In this document: one piece after another, positions 12,693 to 22,959 of the stretch | Position numbering within the stretch: the first letter of the stretch is position 1 | Layout of the letters: each line of letters opens with the position of its first letter | Source: Liolophura sinensis | Lineage: Eukaryota; Mollusca; Polyplacophora; Chitonida; Chitonidae | Assembly: GCF_032854445.1 (NCBI RefSeq) | Contig: NC_088300.1 | Coordinates: 56,020,984-56,084,983, forward strand | Direction of reading: 5' to 3' | Length of the DNA: 64,000 bases | The notes under the pieces: generated by a model | What the model saw: only the letters and a program-made list of their open reading frames with translations | What the model was told of the DNA's origin: nothing | The model's database searches: none | Position numbers and translations under genes: made by a program

Positions 12693-12847
12693 CGTGTAGT
12701 TGTGTGTAAGTGTTGAGGCGTCCATGGACGACCGGAAGTCATAGGTAAGGACAGGATACAGGGAAACACGAGAAGAATGGTCAAGTTGAGATGCCTTCTC
12801 CACATACTGCGCACTGGTTTTAATCGCATCAGTCTGCCAGAACTCCC
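12693..12847 (-). CDS. Candidate first coding exon with signal peptide
   Basis: The exon is bounded by an excellent acceptor (ttattgttcttttcag, minus strand, above 12847) and a good donor (ACG|gtgaga). After 18 bases of presumed leader the first ATG (12829) opens a 45-codon frame ending at phase 2. It has a basic start (MRLKPVRSMWRR), a hydrophobic core (LNLTILLVFPCILSLPM) and then TSGRPWTPQHLHTTTR: n-, h- and c-regions of a signal peptide in order. A second Met at 12805 could also start it. Joined to 11483-11320 the reading frame continues without a stop, which suggests a small secreted precursor. A second frame is open across this exon (GEFWQTDAIKTSAQ...) and could instead continue from a segment ending with a donor near 13060, so the reading is not settled. 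Confidence 0.42.
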
Positions 12848-14533
12848 CTGAAAAGAACAATAACTTGTAAATAGACCAACCATTAACGGCTGCTGTTGTG
12901 TTCATGTATAGGCTTGTCTTTACCCGGGCGCGTCATTCATGTCTTCTGGGACATTGGCCTTTGGGTCAACAAATCCTTCCGGTTGTCAAATATTCAAAAT
13001 TTCATTGTTTTAATGGGTTATTACAGTCAAAGCTCGAATCCAGTGGGTTATAGTTTTACCTGATTTATTGTATTATTAAAGACAGGAATTCTGTGTTCGG
13101 GATTAAATGGCTGCATCGCCTGGCTGCTAATAGCCTTGGGACATGGTAGAGGAATGACACATCTGTATTATAGAGTGCTAACCATATATTAACTAATACG
13201 ATGTAACCACGTCAAAATTCTTAACGTTTTACACAATCACGGATCCAGTCACCAATTTCATTCACATTGTCCTGCAATTCCTACAGTATCTGCGTCTTAA
13301 ACCAAAGATTGAATAAAACATTTTTAACTAAATTAACGCCATTAACACAACAGCTTCACACGTAAGTCATTTCAAATAAATTCTCTTCGCGAAAGAGAGG
13401 GTGCAGTGGCAATAATTCCAAATCTGATAAGAGAAAGGTTGTTCACTGACACAGTGTACCGAACACTTTTTTGTACTACGTATGTGCCAAAATTTACACA
13501 TAAACTTATATCGGATCAGTACATGAATAGAAAATCTTCTGTACTTAAATGGATGCTTAGAAGTCATCATAATGGTTTTCGGTTGCATCTACCTTCGTTT
13601 TCAAGGCACATTTTCTTATTATGAGTTGAGAAATCATGACTTCAGTACCCACTGTATGGGAATATTTTCCTATTCTCTTCGTAATCTGAGTGATACAGAA
13701 AGAATTACTCAGTGATGTACAATACCATATCTTATACGATACAGAAACAATTTTGCATATTATATTGAATGTTTCAGAAACCACCCACAATTGCTTATTT
13801 ACAGACACTTTCAGAATAGACCAAAAAATGGTCACATTCCTTTTCAGACCATTTGGATTGTTTTCAGGTATAATATGTTATACCTCCCTACATAAGTGAA
13901 GAATCACATATTTGAGAAAAGTCGATCATTCCGAGAAACCAAAGAGGTAATGCTACAGCTATATTCATAACACAGTACCTACATGTTACACGCCCAAGTT
14001 TTCAGCAACTGTAGTCTCAAACGTGTGCATTTATCATGCGACCATGACTCTACAATATTTTCTCTTTGGTGAAATTCAGATTTCACACACAGGGCATATC
14101 CGATGTTTTTATCAACTAACGACCAACCATGTGTCCAAGAAATACTAGTTCACTTGTGCATAATCACAGTGGTATTCAGTTACGACTAGCGTTTATTTAC
14201 TATCGCCTTCAGTCTGTCTGATAGACAATGTTCCGATGTTTTATGACGAGGCAGATTGAATTTAAAGTGCTTTACCTGATGAACAAATCGATAAAGCGAC
14301 TTTTTTTGCCGTTAAAACGTCTTATAAAATATCGGATAACTTAATTTCCATGTATAAGTCACGGAACTTGGATTTATAGTCTACATTAGGTGATCTCCTT
14401 GTAATCTGTAGGAAGAGGGTTTGCAATTGACTTAATGAACAGTTGCCATTACGTGTGGTGGCCGAGAAGACGGACATACAAATGGCTACATTAACAGTTA
14501 TAGCTGCTTGTCTCGCTGGGTAATGAAGGAGTT
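12848..14533. other. Upstream region of the candidate precursor gene, no clear exon
   Basis: Low-copy AT-rich DNA. A minus-strand open stretch ending in a donor-like CAG|gtaaaa near 13060 is the only exon-like piece (reads PFNPEHRIPVFNNTINQ), and its acceptor is poor. Overlapping frames at 13.4-13.9 kb look accidental. Confidence 0.25.
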
Positions 14534-14653
14534 AGTCGTGAGGAATGAGCGGTTAGCTCTGATACACAGTATTTCGTCTGATATATGTTGGTCAGTCGTG
14601 AAGAATGACTGTTTAGCTTTGATGCACGGCATTACATGTGATATATGTTGATT
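14534..14653. repeat. Tandem duplication, 2 x 60 bp
   Basis: Two adjacent 60-bp copies start agtcgtga(g/a)gaatga and end tgatatatgttg, with about ten differences. The exact 60-bp period is seen from agtcgtg at 14534 and 14594. Confidence 0.75.
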
Positions 14654-15199
14654 TAGTGCATAACCATTATCCGTATTTGTCAGTGGATTAGCTTGTGGAT
14701 GGAAAGATTGAAATTAATTACCGATCTTTTCGGTAATGGTTAAGCTAAATATTTGTAGCACCTTCGCTGAAGACAACACCAAGTCCAAAAATGATAATAA
14801 AACACATAGGGAGAAAGGTGGTGTTGAAAAGTGACAATATCTGTCCTGCCTTGTTAGCAAAGCACGAGATTTATGTCGATTGTTCGACAAATATACAAAG
14901 ATATTCCTACGCAGTCCTTGGTATATTACACAATCAATTTGTAAAATTTCACGAACCACCTGGTTCTTATTACACACCATGAATCGGTCACGATGATCTT
15001 CCATCGCAACTGTCTTACATCTAGTTGAACAGCAGTTACCAAATTTCATTTCTCACAACTTTGTACGTTTTGGTTACAGTTCTATAAAGCTTTCTGACGA
15101 AGCCATTACATCGACTTATTCGAACACATACAAGAAAAACAAGCACATATGTGTAACAGTTTCTTAGCACAATGTGGCGGAAAACAAAGTTTATCCTAC

Positions 15200-15236
15200 C
15201 TGTGCCTGGGTTTGATGTTCTTCAGCCGACTGAGTT
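15200..15236 (-). other. Exon-like micro-segment (37 bp)
   Basis: On the minus strand an acceptor (aatcacactgacag) and a donor (CAG|gtagga) bracket 37 bp, open in two frames (one reads LSRLKNIKPRH). It is in phase with the donor-bounded segment at 15782-15733. Very short exons are hard to judge by eye and this may be a decoy pair. Confidence 0.2.
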
Positions 15237-15732
15237 CTGTCAGTGTGATTACAGGTTATCCAAGACAGGTGATTACAGGTTACCCAAGACATGTTACTAC
15301 GCACTAGCTATTATCATGTAGAGATAAGTGTCCTCAAAAGAAATGAACGGATATACAACAACCTGGTCTGTCCGGCGGAGAGGAATTGAACAATGAGCAT
15401 CAAGTAGGCACAAATGGAAATCGTTCAACTGTTAATTCCTGATGGTCCTTCGTTTAAGCGAAACAAGAGATAACTCATCTCGGTGAACATTTGGACTACT
15501 CCTTAATAACATTTAGTTTCTGTGGTAACAGACAAAATTCGATTTACAAATTGTAGCAAACTGTCCATGTCATCAACTTTCACCAAAAAGACTCTGATTG
15601 TTGCGACTTTTACAAAGCCCATTTATTACTCGGCTTCCATAAAGCATATTAGCAATAATCAGTACAATTAATGCGTTTTAAAAAAATGAAGGTGGACTGT
15701 ACTTCAGCTGGAAGACTATTGCTGGCGCTTAC

Positions 15733-15782
15733 CTGTGGCGGAGAGTCATGAGCGATGGGGGGTCCGTGAACGGTCTCCAGTT
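15733..15782 (-). other. Exon-like segment with strong donor
   Basis: The minus-strand donor CACAG|gtaagc is close to consensus. An acceptor-like cctgtgag lies 50 bp upstream, and the frame NWRPFTDPPSLMTLRH is open and ends at phase 2. It could equally be a first exon starting at the ATG 15 bases before the donor. Confidence 0.22.
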
Positions 15783-15799
15783 CTCACAGGTAACAACAC

Positions 15800-16800
15800 A
15801 ATCACCCCTTTACGTTTAATTCCAAAGTTTATTCCAAAATTACTTGGTAAAGCGATAGTTCACTGCATGTCCTCGATAACCCAGCCAAGTCCGCCTTCAA
15901 GACACTTGCCCAACTGTTAAGGGGGCGCCAGAACTCACGCGAACGTTATCGAGAAGAGGACTAGTGAAGCCAGGCAGTGGACGATCAATACTGGAACACG
16001 ATGTGCTATTTATCTGTGGGCAAATGTAACAAAATGATTACAGCCCTCTTCCCCAACCACTGTGCGATCAGCAGGTGCGTGTTATACTTGCCCAGCCTCC
16101 AGCCTTGCTGTGAGCTCGCCCGACTTAGTTACCTGCACCCATCCCCAACGGGCTGCTCGATGTACCATTCACAGCACCCGGAGCGAGGGCTCTTAAGGGT
16201 TCATCTCCATGATGTTTACTCTTCACGGCTTGGAATCATCAAAGGAGGAGCGATCGGGATTTTTAATTGGAGAATCACTCATGCTAGACTTGTCCTTGTA
16301 TTATACAATGGTTCCATTAACTAATATCGCATCTACGTCAGCCACAACCACGTAGGGAGACGGCCATCGGTCTATGGTGACAATAGTAACGTTTCAATTT
16401 TGTAAAGTGCCATTTAATATGATAAGCTTTGATGCGTTACATTTTTATCTCATGATATAGATACTGTCTGTCAATGTGATGTTACGAAAATGAACAGTTT
16501 CATTATTAAACATGGACAAAACATATCACCGTGGTAGATGAAAGACAACCTCATTATTTTACGATTGCATAATGTATTTACCGACACAAGCGATTTTTAC
16601 TTCACAAATTCAGACGCTTTGTGCATACATTTTCTCACAAAAATATGAAAATCATACTGGCCCGTGAGGCCTGTAAAAAAACAATTGATCTGTGTACTTC
16701 AAAAGTTGATACAGTTAACTTTAGAGTGAGCTAAGAATTCAAAAGCATTGGTGGGCCATAACAAAAAGGTATCGTGGGGAGCGAGACAGGGTAATCCGAG
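15800..16800. other. Low-copy DNA, no supported gene
   Basis: A 115-codon plus frame at 15977-16324 has no motif and no splice context. A donor-like GTGCAG|gtaact on the minus strand near 16128 might mark an untranslated leader exon. Nothing else is seen. Confidence 0.25.
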
Positions 16801-16813
16801 ATTTCACACAAAG

Positions 16814-18085
16814 GTAGAATTAAGACAACATGAATGTTTCAGAGAGTTCGTACAAAAGTAGAATTAGGACAATATGTATGTGTCAGAGAGTTCACCCAAA
16901 AGTAGAAATAGGACAATATGTATGTGTCAGAGAGTTCACCCAAAAGTAGAAATAGAACAATATGTATGTGTCAGAGAGTTCACCCAAAAGTAGAAATAGG
17001 ACAATATGTATGTGTCAGAGAGTTCACCCAAAAGTAGAAATAGGACAATATGTATGTGTCAGAGAGTTCGTACAAAAGTAGAATTAGGACAATATGTATG
17101 TGTCAGAGAGTTCACCCAAAAGTAGAAATAGGGCAATATGTATGTGTCAGAGAGTTCACCCAAAAGTAGAAATAGGACAATATGTATGTGTCAGAGAGTT
17201 CACCCAAAAGTAGAAATAGGACAATATGTATGTGTCAGAGAGTTCACCCAAAAGTAGAAATAGGACAATATGTATGTGTCAGAGAGTTCACCCAAAAGTA
17301 GAAATAGGACAAGATGTATGTGTCAGAGAGTTCACCCAAAAGTAGAAATAGGACAATATGTATGTGTTAGAGAGTTCACCCAAAAGTAGAAATAGGACAA
17401 TATGTATGTGTCAGAGAGTTCACCCAAAAGTAGAAATAGGACAATATGTATGTGTCAGAGAGTTCACCCAAAAGTAGAAATAGGACAATATGTATGTGTC
17501 AGAGAGTTCACCCAAAAGTAGAAATAGGACAATATGTATGTGTCAGAGAGTTCACCCAAAAGTAGAAATAGAACAATATGTATGTGTCAGAGAGTTCACC
17601 CAAAAGTAGAATTAGGACAACAGGAATGTGCATATGTAAAATTAAAAGACATTAACAATTTATCAGAGAGTTCATACAAAAGTAGATATAAGACAACAGG
17701 AATGCATGAGAGTTATGTATCAGAGTTCTTATAAAAGCAGAATTGAGGCAACAGGAATGCATGGGAGTTAATACAAAGGTAAAATGAAGACAATATAAAT
17801 GTATCAAAGTTCTTATAAAAGCAGAATTGAGGCAACAGGAATGCACAAAAGTAGAACTGAGGCAAAAGTAGAATTAAAACAACAGAAATGTCCATGGGTC
17901 GGGGAAAGATGGAGTTCAGACAGTAGACATGCATCAGAGGTTTGGGACAAAACTGGAATTAAGACAATAGGAATGTATCTGAGAGTCCATAGAATTAAGA
18001 CAATAGAAAATTTTGCGAGACTTCACACAAAAGTAGAATTAAAACAATGCGAATTATTCCGAGAGTTCACACAAAGTGAGAAGTA
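16814..18085. repeat. 44-bp minisatellite: homogeneous core, decayed right flank
   Basis: From 16841 to about 17632 there are 18 copies of a 44-bp unit, agagagttcacccaaaagta + gaaataggacaatatgtatg + tgtc, kept in exact 44-bp register (agagag recurs at 16841, 16885 ... 17589). Most copies are identical or differ at one or two positions. A variant with ttcgtacaaaagtagaatta occurs at 16841 and again at 17061, five units apart, which points to a block duplication. Beyond 17632 the array breaks into diverged pieces with insertions and deletions up to about 18085. No coding function: 44 is not a multiple of three and the arrays contain stops. Confidence 0.95.
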
Positions 18086-18365
18086 AATAGCTATAGACAA
18101 TTGGCTATCTGGGGAGTAAAAGTACAATGGAATGTTAAGACGGTCGTTAAAAATCTGCCATCTTCATCTCTCATTGGAATATCAACCTTGGTGAATTATT
18201 GATACAATATTACAAGATTAGTCATATTTGCGACTAGCACGATCGAAAAGAAGCCGGTGCATCGTGGGATGGCACACTCGATATGATCAGCCGCTCTATT
18301 ATTCAGTAGGTAACAGCCCGGACTGTGATAAAAACTAAAGGGTGTGATAACCTTAATTGACTTAC

Positions 18366-18516
18366 AGGTCCTGTTCTCTGGGCAGGTGTGACGTGTGTTG
18401 AGAGCGAGGTGTGGTGGGTGTGAATAAGGAGATGCCCCCGATGAATGGTAACCACAGCTCGGCGTGAGTCGGTAATCAAAGGCCAAGCGAGTCTGAATGG
18501 CTTGACACAGCGCATC
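18366..18516 (-). CDS. Candidate Cys/Pro/His-rich exon
   Basis: The minus strand has a strong donor (CCT|gtaagtcaat) and a moderate acceptor (gtgaagttggtag), with a 151-bp segment open throughout. The frame reads DALCQAIQTRLAFDYRLTPS, then CGYHSSGASPYSHPPHLALN and ends TRHTCPENRTC. It looks like an extracellular or linker segment but matches no family I know. A second frame starting at an ATG near 18515 is also open. No partner exon identified. Confidence 0.25.
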
Positions 18517-20944
18517 CTACCAACTTCACTGACAACTCAGCTCGCCATCACACTCGCCCTCAACAGACCGTTAAGTGGCTCTGTTCAACTGAGCAGCCGG
18601 TTTGCTGATCTCAACCAGCGATCTGCCAATTCGCTTCTCAACACCTAATTCATCTCCATGAGCAGAAAGGGTTTCGTTTTGAAAATGTTCTCCATATCCG
18701 GTTTATGGATAACATGTCGAGCAATCTCGTACAATCCGTGAATGACTGGAGGATCGTTGTAGACAAAATCCTCGACAAATACTCAAGTGATACTGTACGT
18801 CCATTCTCTGCTAACCAGTTAACACCGAATAATGTAAAACAATTATTGGCAAAAAAATGGCAAAATAGTTCTTATGATTTATAATTTTGGAAACAATAAC
18901 ATGTGGAGTGGGCTTAACTTATTCGCGTTATTTACGCATGCGCGACCTCGGGTATAGCTTTTATCTGTATACATTTCATAATATGGTTTGCACGACCATG
19001 TGTATTGGATCCCAAGGTTCTTGTATGAAGGCAAATTCTAGATGGAAGACATCGGCGTTTGAAAGTTCAAGAAAACTTGTTGAATCTCTGCATGGGCAAT
19101 AAATAACTTTCTGGCTGTACGAGATACTCAGTCGTGCATTGTATGACCAAGTGTACAGTGGAAACAATACCAACCGTTAGATAACAGAATTACCAAATAC
19201 AGGCCAGTTCCCTGGTAGCTTTGTAGTTTTAGTGTAAAATTAAATTTATTCTAGACTTAACAAGTACAGTTTTAATGACGTATCCAAAAAATATGGACCG
19301 AATTATAATTTTGATCAAACGTTGATCAAGCCTTGATTGAACGATTGCATTTTAACTTCGAAGGAAAAACACACCTAATCCTTGAGTGTACGATTAGAGT
19401 TTTAATGTTGGATCAAATACAGTCCAAATTGCCTATTATACGATTGCAATTTTAATATCGGACCAAATTTTGAACTTACGTTAGACCATAGAAGTATAGT
19501 ATTAATGCTGAAGCATAAAGCAGATGGAAAAATGAGCTATGTTCACAATAGGTTAATCTGGTTTTTCTGCAATAAAAATTTCCTCACCACACAGGTGAAA
19601 AAGCATATGCACTCCATAATTAAATCTGATCTTTGGAATGTTCTATTTTCTTTTTCTTTCACAACACAACATGTTTGAGAGGAAAATACGATACGTGGAC
19701 CCAGTTTCTGTTTTTCTCACGTGTGAAGTTTCATCCCAAAGCCTAAACAACGTGAGTTCTTTTCAGCACATAATAAACCATGTGAGTGGGATGAAAAAGT
19801 ATGAGCCGTGTGAACACAAATCAATCTGGAACGAGCGTGTGAAAGCAGTTTTTCGTTGAACATCGATGGCTTTGTACTGAACCAGAATACACCTTATCTC
19901 TGAAATACAGTTACGTGTAACGTTGAAGAATGCTTTAGATCTAAGCGAATCACAAGAACATTTCAGTAAATAGGTCGGTTAGTGTTTGCCAAGTCATTTA
20001 AATCCTTTCTCATGACAAAATGAACTTTTTCTAAAGGGTCAGTATGCTTCCTTAACTAAGGGGTGAGATCGCATCAAAAACATTTATCCACATATGTAGT
20101 GAGCTGATATTGGCCAAGGAATTATAATGTGTAGAAGATTTTAATTCTAAATATAGGAATATACAAATAAAGAAGCACATTTCATTAAAAATGCGATGAT
20201 TTTCACAAAAATGATGTATATTATTTCAGTTTTCATACATTTGATAAAAAATAGTTAATGATCTTTGCTTAAGGGCTTACAAGCATCACAAATTAACTAA
20301 TTACTGAGCTTAAGCGTTATTCTTTATCACGATTTGGTTCTTGGGATAAAGTATTAATACACATTATGGAAGAGCAGAATGTTAGATTAGCGATGACGAA
20401 ACAATTTTTCACGAGTACGTCTTAAAGTTAAGCAACTCAGACATCTGTAAGTTAATCACATCCAGCTTACTGACACGGACAAACAGCCTGTTTTCCAAGA
20501 AGTAGAGAATTCAGGAAAACCCTCAATTCACTTTTTATAAACCAAACGTATGCCAAACCAAATTGTATGCGTGTATCTTTTAGAATGTCATATTCGATTT
20601 GTATTATGCTTCATGCCATTTGTACTAAGTACATCCCTTTATGGATAATCTGCATAGACCCTGTATATACATAAAGCTAATGTTTGAGATGGACAATAGC
20701 TGATGAACAAATCACACGCAATGATCGACAGTTCTACAAGGGAAACATGACAAATCCCGATAAAATATCCATGTGACTGGGTATCATGACCAAGCCTTCT
20801 GAGGAAAGCTTTTCCCGATATTGCATATACTTGAGCATACAGACAAGTTTTCCCACATCAGCCAGAGCTGAGAAGTTGTCAGTAACAAAATCGTGCCTAG
20901 TTGTACACTGTGTAGGTTACCTTTTCCCAGGCGATGGCCGATCG
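18517..20944. other. Low-copy DNA with a decayed tandem pattern at 19.25-19.51 kb
   Basis: Around 19255-19510 the motif (t)acgattgnantttta recurs about every 60-75 bp in a poorly conserved series, alternating with ggaccaaatttt-like pieces. Otherwise no gene or repeat is seen. Confidence 0.3.
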
Positions 20945-21120
20945 TATCAAGTAAAGTTGTACCCTTTTCACTAGCCAGTAGATTTGTACAAAACGCGAAG
21001 TTGTGCCTTTTTGCCAGGGAGTAGATTTGCAATACCCGCGATGTTGTGCCTTTTTCGCCAGTGAGTAGATTTACATTACCGGGGTAGCTGTACCGTTTTT
21101 CTCAGAAAAGTAAATCTGAA
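20945..21120. repeat. Diverged tandem repeat, about 4 x 45-50 bp
   Basis: Units share gtagatttg...gttgtgcctttttgccag. Copies begin near 20970, 21010 and 21062 with a partial copy on the left. Identity is moderate, so the array is old. Confidence 0.55.
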
Positions 21121-21968
21121 CTACCCAACGTTCATGAACTGTACAAGTGTACAGCTCTCATCGTATCCTACAAGGAATGTGTGTCGTCACACTAGTTATC
21201 ACTTCTCGGATTCGTTTTCCTAGATACACAGTAAAAACTTGACAAATATAAATGATAAATGTACATACAGGATTTGAACCACACATAGTCCAATAAACAT
21301 GTAATTCATGGAACTATCTAATAACTTGATCTCAAAAGAATCTATAACAGGACTGAGCACTACACAGTACCACAAACAGGATTTAAACCCATTGACGTCA
21401 TACAGGACCCAGTCTGTGTATTCTGGAATTAGGACGGCGTTCTGGTCTGCTTTCATTGGTCGCCACTAATTCGAATGCTCGGGACAAATGGCAATCATGA
21501 AGGTGAAAATAACGTAAATGGATTTGTTGAAAAAAAAACAGAGAATAACTATAATTCAGTGTTGGCTGAAATTACTTTAATATTTGAAATAAATAAGGCA
21601 TAAGTTTTTGTTATTTTCTGGTTAATCTCGTAGAAACAGGTAGTTTGATAAAGTGACAGATATGGAATGTAGTAATGAATGGCGATGCCCCATTAGCTAA
21701 GTGGATATCCTTTTGACCAAATCATCCGAAAACTTCTTCACTAAACCTTACAGTGTTTTAGCTCAACAAAAGTTAATTCCAGTCTGTAAATAAATGTCAG
21801 TGAATAAAGGGTATAAAGTGCTGAAAAAATGTTATGGAAAGAAAACGAGCTATGGTTGCTATGGTTGCTATGATTGGTTCGGGAGCGGTCATTCGCCAGC
21901 GAAATTTCATGGCCGCTTGCAAATCGCGGTGGACTCCACAGTTTGGTTTTCATCACGACTTTACTTAC

Positions 21969-22060
21969 ATTGAATGGAGTTATAATAATACCTTCAGTAA
22001 TCACGTAAACTAATATGGTGAAGTGTGATGAAGAGCGGAAATCAACACCAATATTCTCTT
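21969..22060 (-). CDS. Candidate internal exon, unrecognised
   Basis: The 92-bp minus-strand segment ends at a perfect donor (AAT|gtaagtaaag) and starts after a T/C-rich acceptor (actgtttaccttctggag). The frame reads ENIGVDFRSSSHFTILVYVI then TEGIIITPFN, with a protein-like alternation of hydrophobic and polar residues. No family recognised and no partner exon found. Confidence 0.27.
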
Positions 22061-22785
22061 CTCCAGAAGGTAAACAGTATTTGCCCAATTAACATTCACC
22101 ATCATCGTTTTAGACGCCATATCACTATTTAATGTACTAACAGCGATGACTGTAGTTGTGTGCAAACATTCATTTATCCTGTGTACGCTAAATGATGCTT
22201 ACTCACAGTTGATCTAATATCATGTTACCAACCTTTAAACACAAAAGTGTGCACAAGCCGACTGGGCGTCAGATATTACTGATAGTGAGTACGCACATTT
22301 TGTTACGAACCATAGAGTGGTTTATGGCATTAACTTTTTGCAACGTTATGTTTGTTTTGACATGCACCGATAGAAATCTGATATTAAAAAAAACGCTGAC
22401 ATTATCAGTATTCTTCCCTTGGGCATGAGTGGGACGATCTCAGGAGAAGGTCCAAAAGGAAGTCCCGCTTTCCAACGCGCTATCCCATAACGCGACATCC
22501 GGTAATAACCTAACCCTGAATTCCAGACAATCTGTTTTATAATAAACGGAAACAATTTCTTCCTACAAACTAATACCTTCGGGTGTTGATTCAAATCATT
22601 TTTTCTGTTGTTTCCTCATGGATTTGGTGCACTGCTAACTTCCGGTTTTCTAATGTAGATTTTTTTACGCATGGTTTTAAGTTTTACCAGTAGATAGATC
22701 TGGCACACCTGCTCATTGTGAAATATTTCAAAGTCGTTAATAGCTCTATGTAACTAGAGAATATTCTGTTGCATCCATGGAACCG

Positions 22786-22917
22786 TGGCAAAAGCTGACA
22801 ATATTGTTGACGAGGCAAATGCTAACTTTACTGGCACCGAGACAAAAGCTGACATTATTTTTGATCAGACAAAAGCTGACATTATTTTTGCTCAGGCAAA
22901 AGCTGACATAATCGTGT
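22786..22917 (+). repeat. 27-bp in-frame minisatellite, about 5 units
   Basis: Five consecutive units of exactly 27 bp (type agacaaaagctgacattatt + tttgatc). In one plus frame, open from about 22758 to a TAG near 22955 and lacking an early ATG, they encode nine-residue repeats such as TKADIIFDQ and TKADIIFAQ. The unit length keeps the frame. There are no flanking splice sites strong enough to call an exon. Confidence 0.7.
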
Positions 22918-22959
22918 TTATGAAATCCAAGGACCTGATTTTATTGGAGCCTTAGAAAT

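Noticed and set aside
13367-13899. Four overlapping 69-92-codon frames on both strands
   Set aside because: No motifs, no splice sites of quality and mutual overlap. They are expected by chance in AT-rich DNA.
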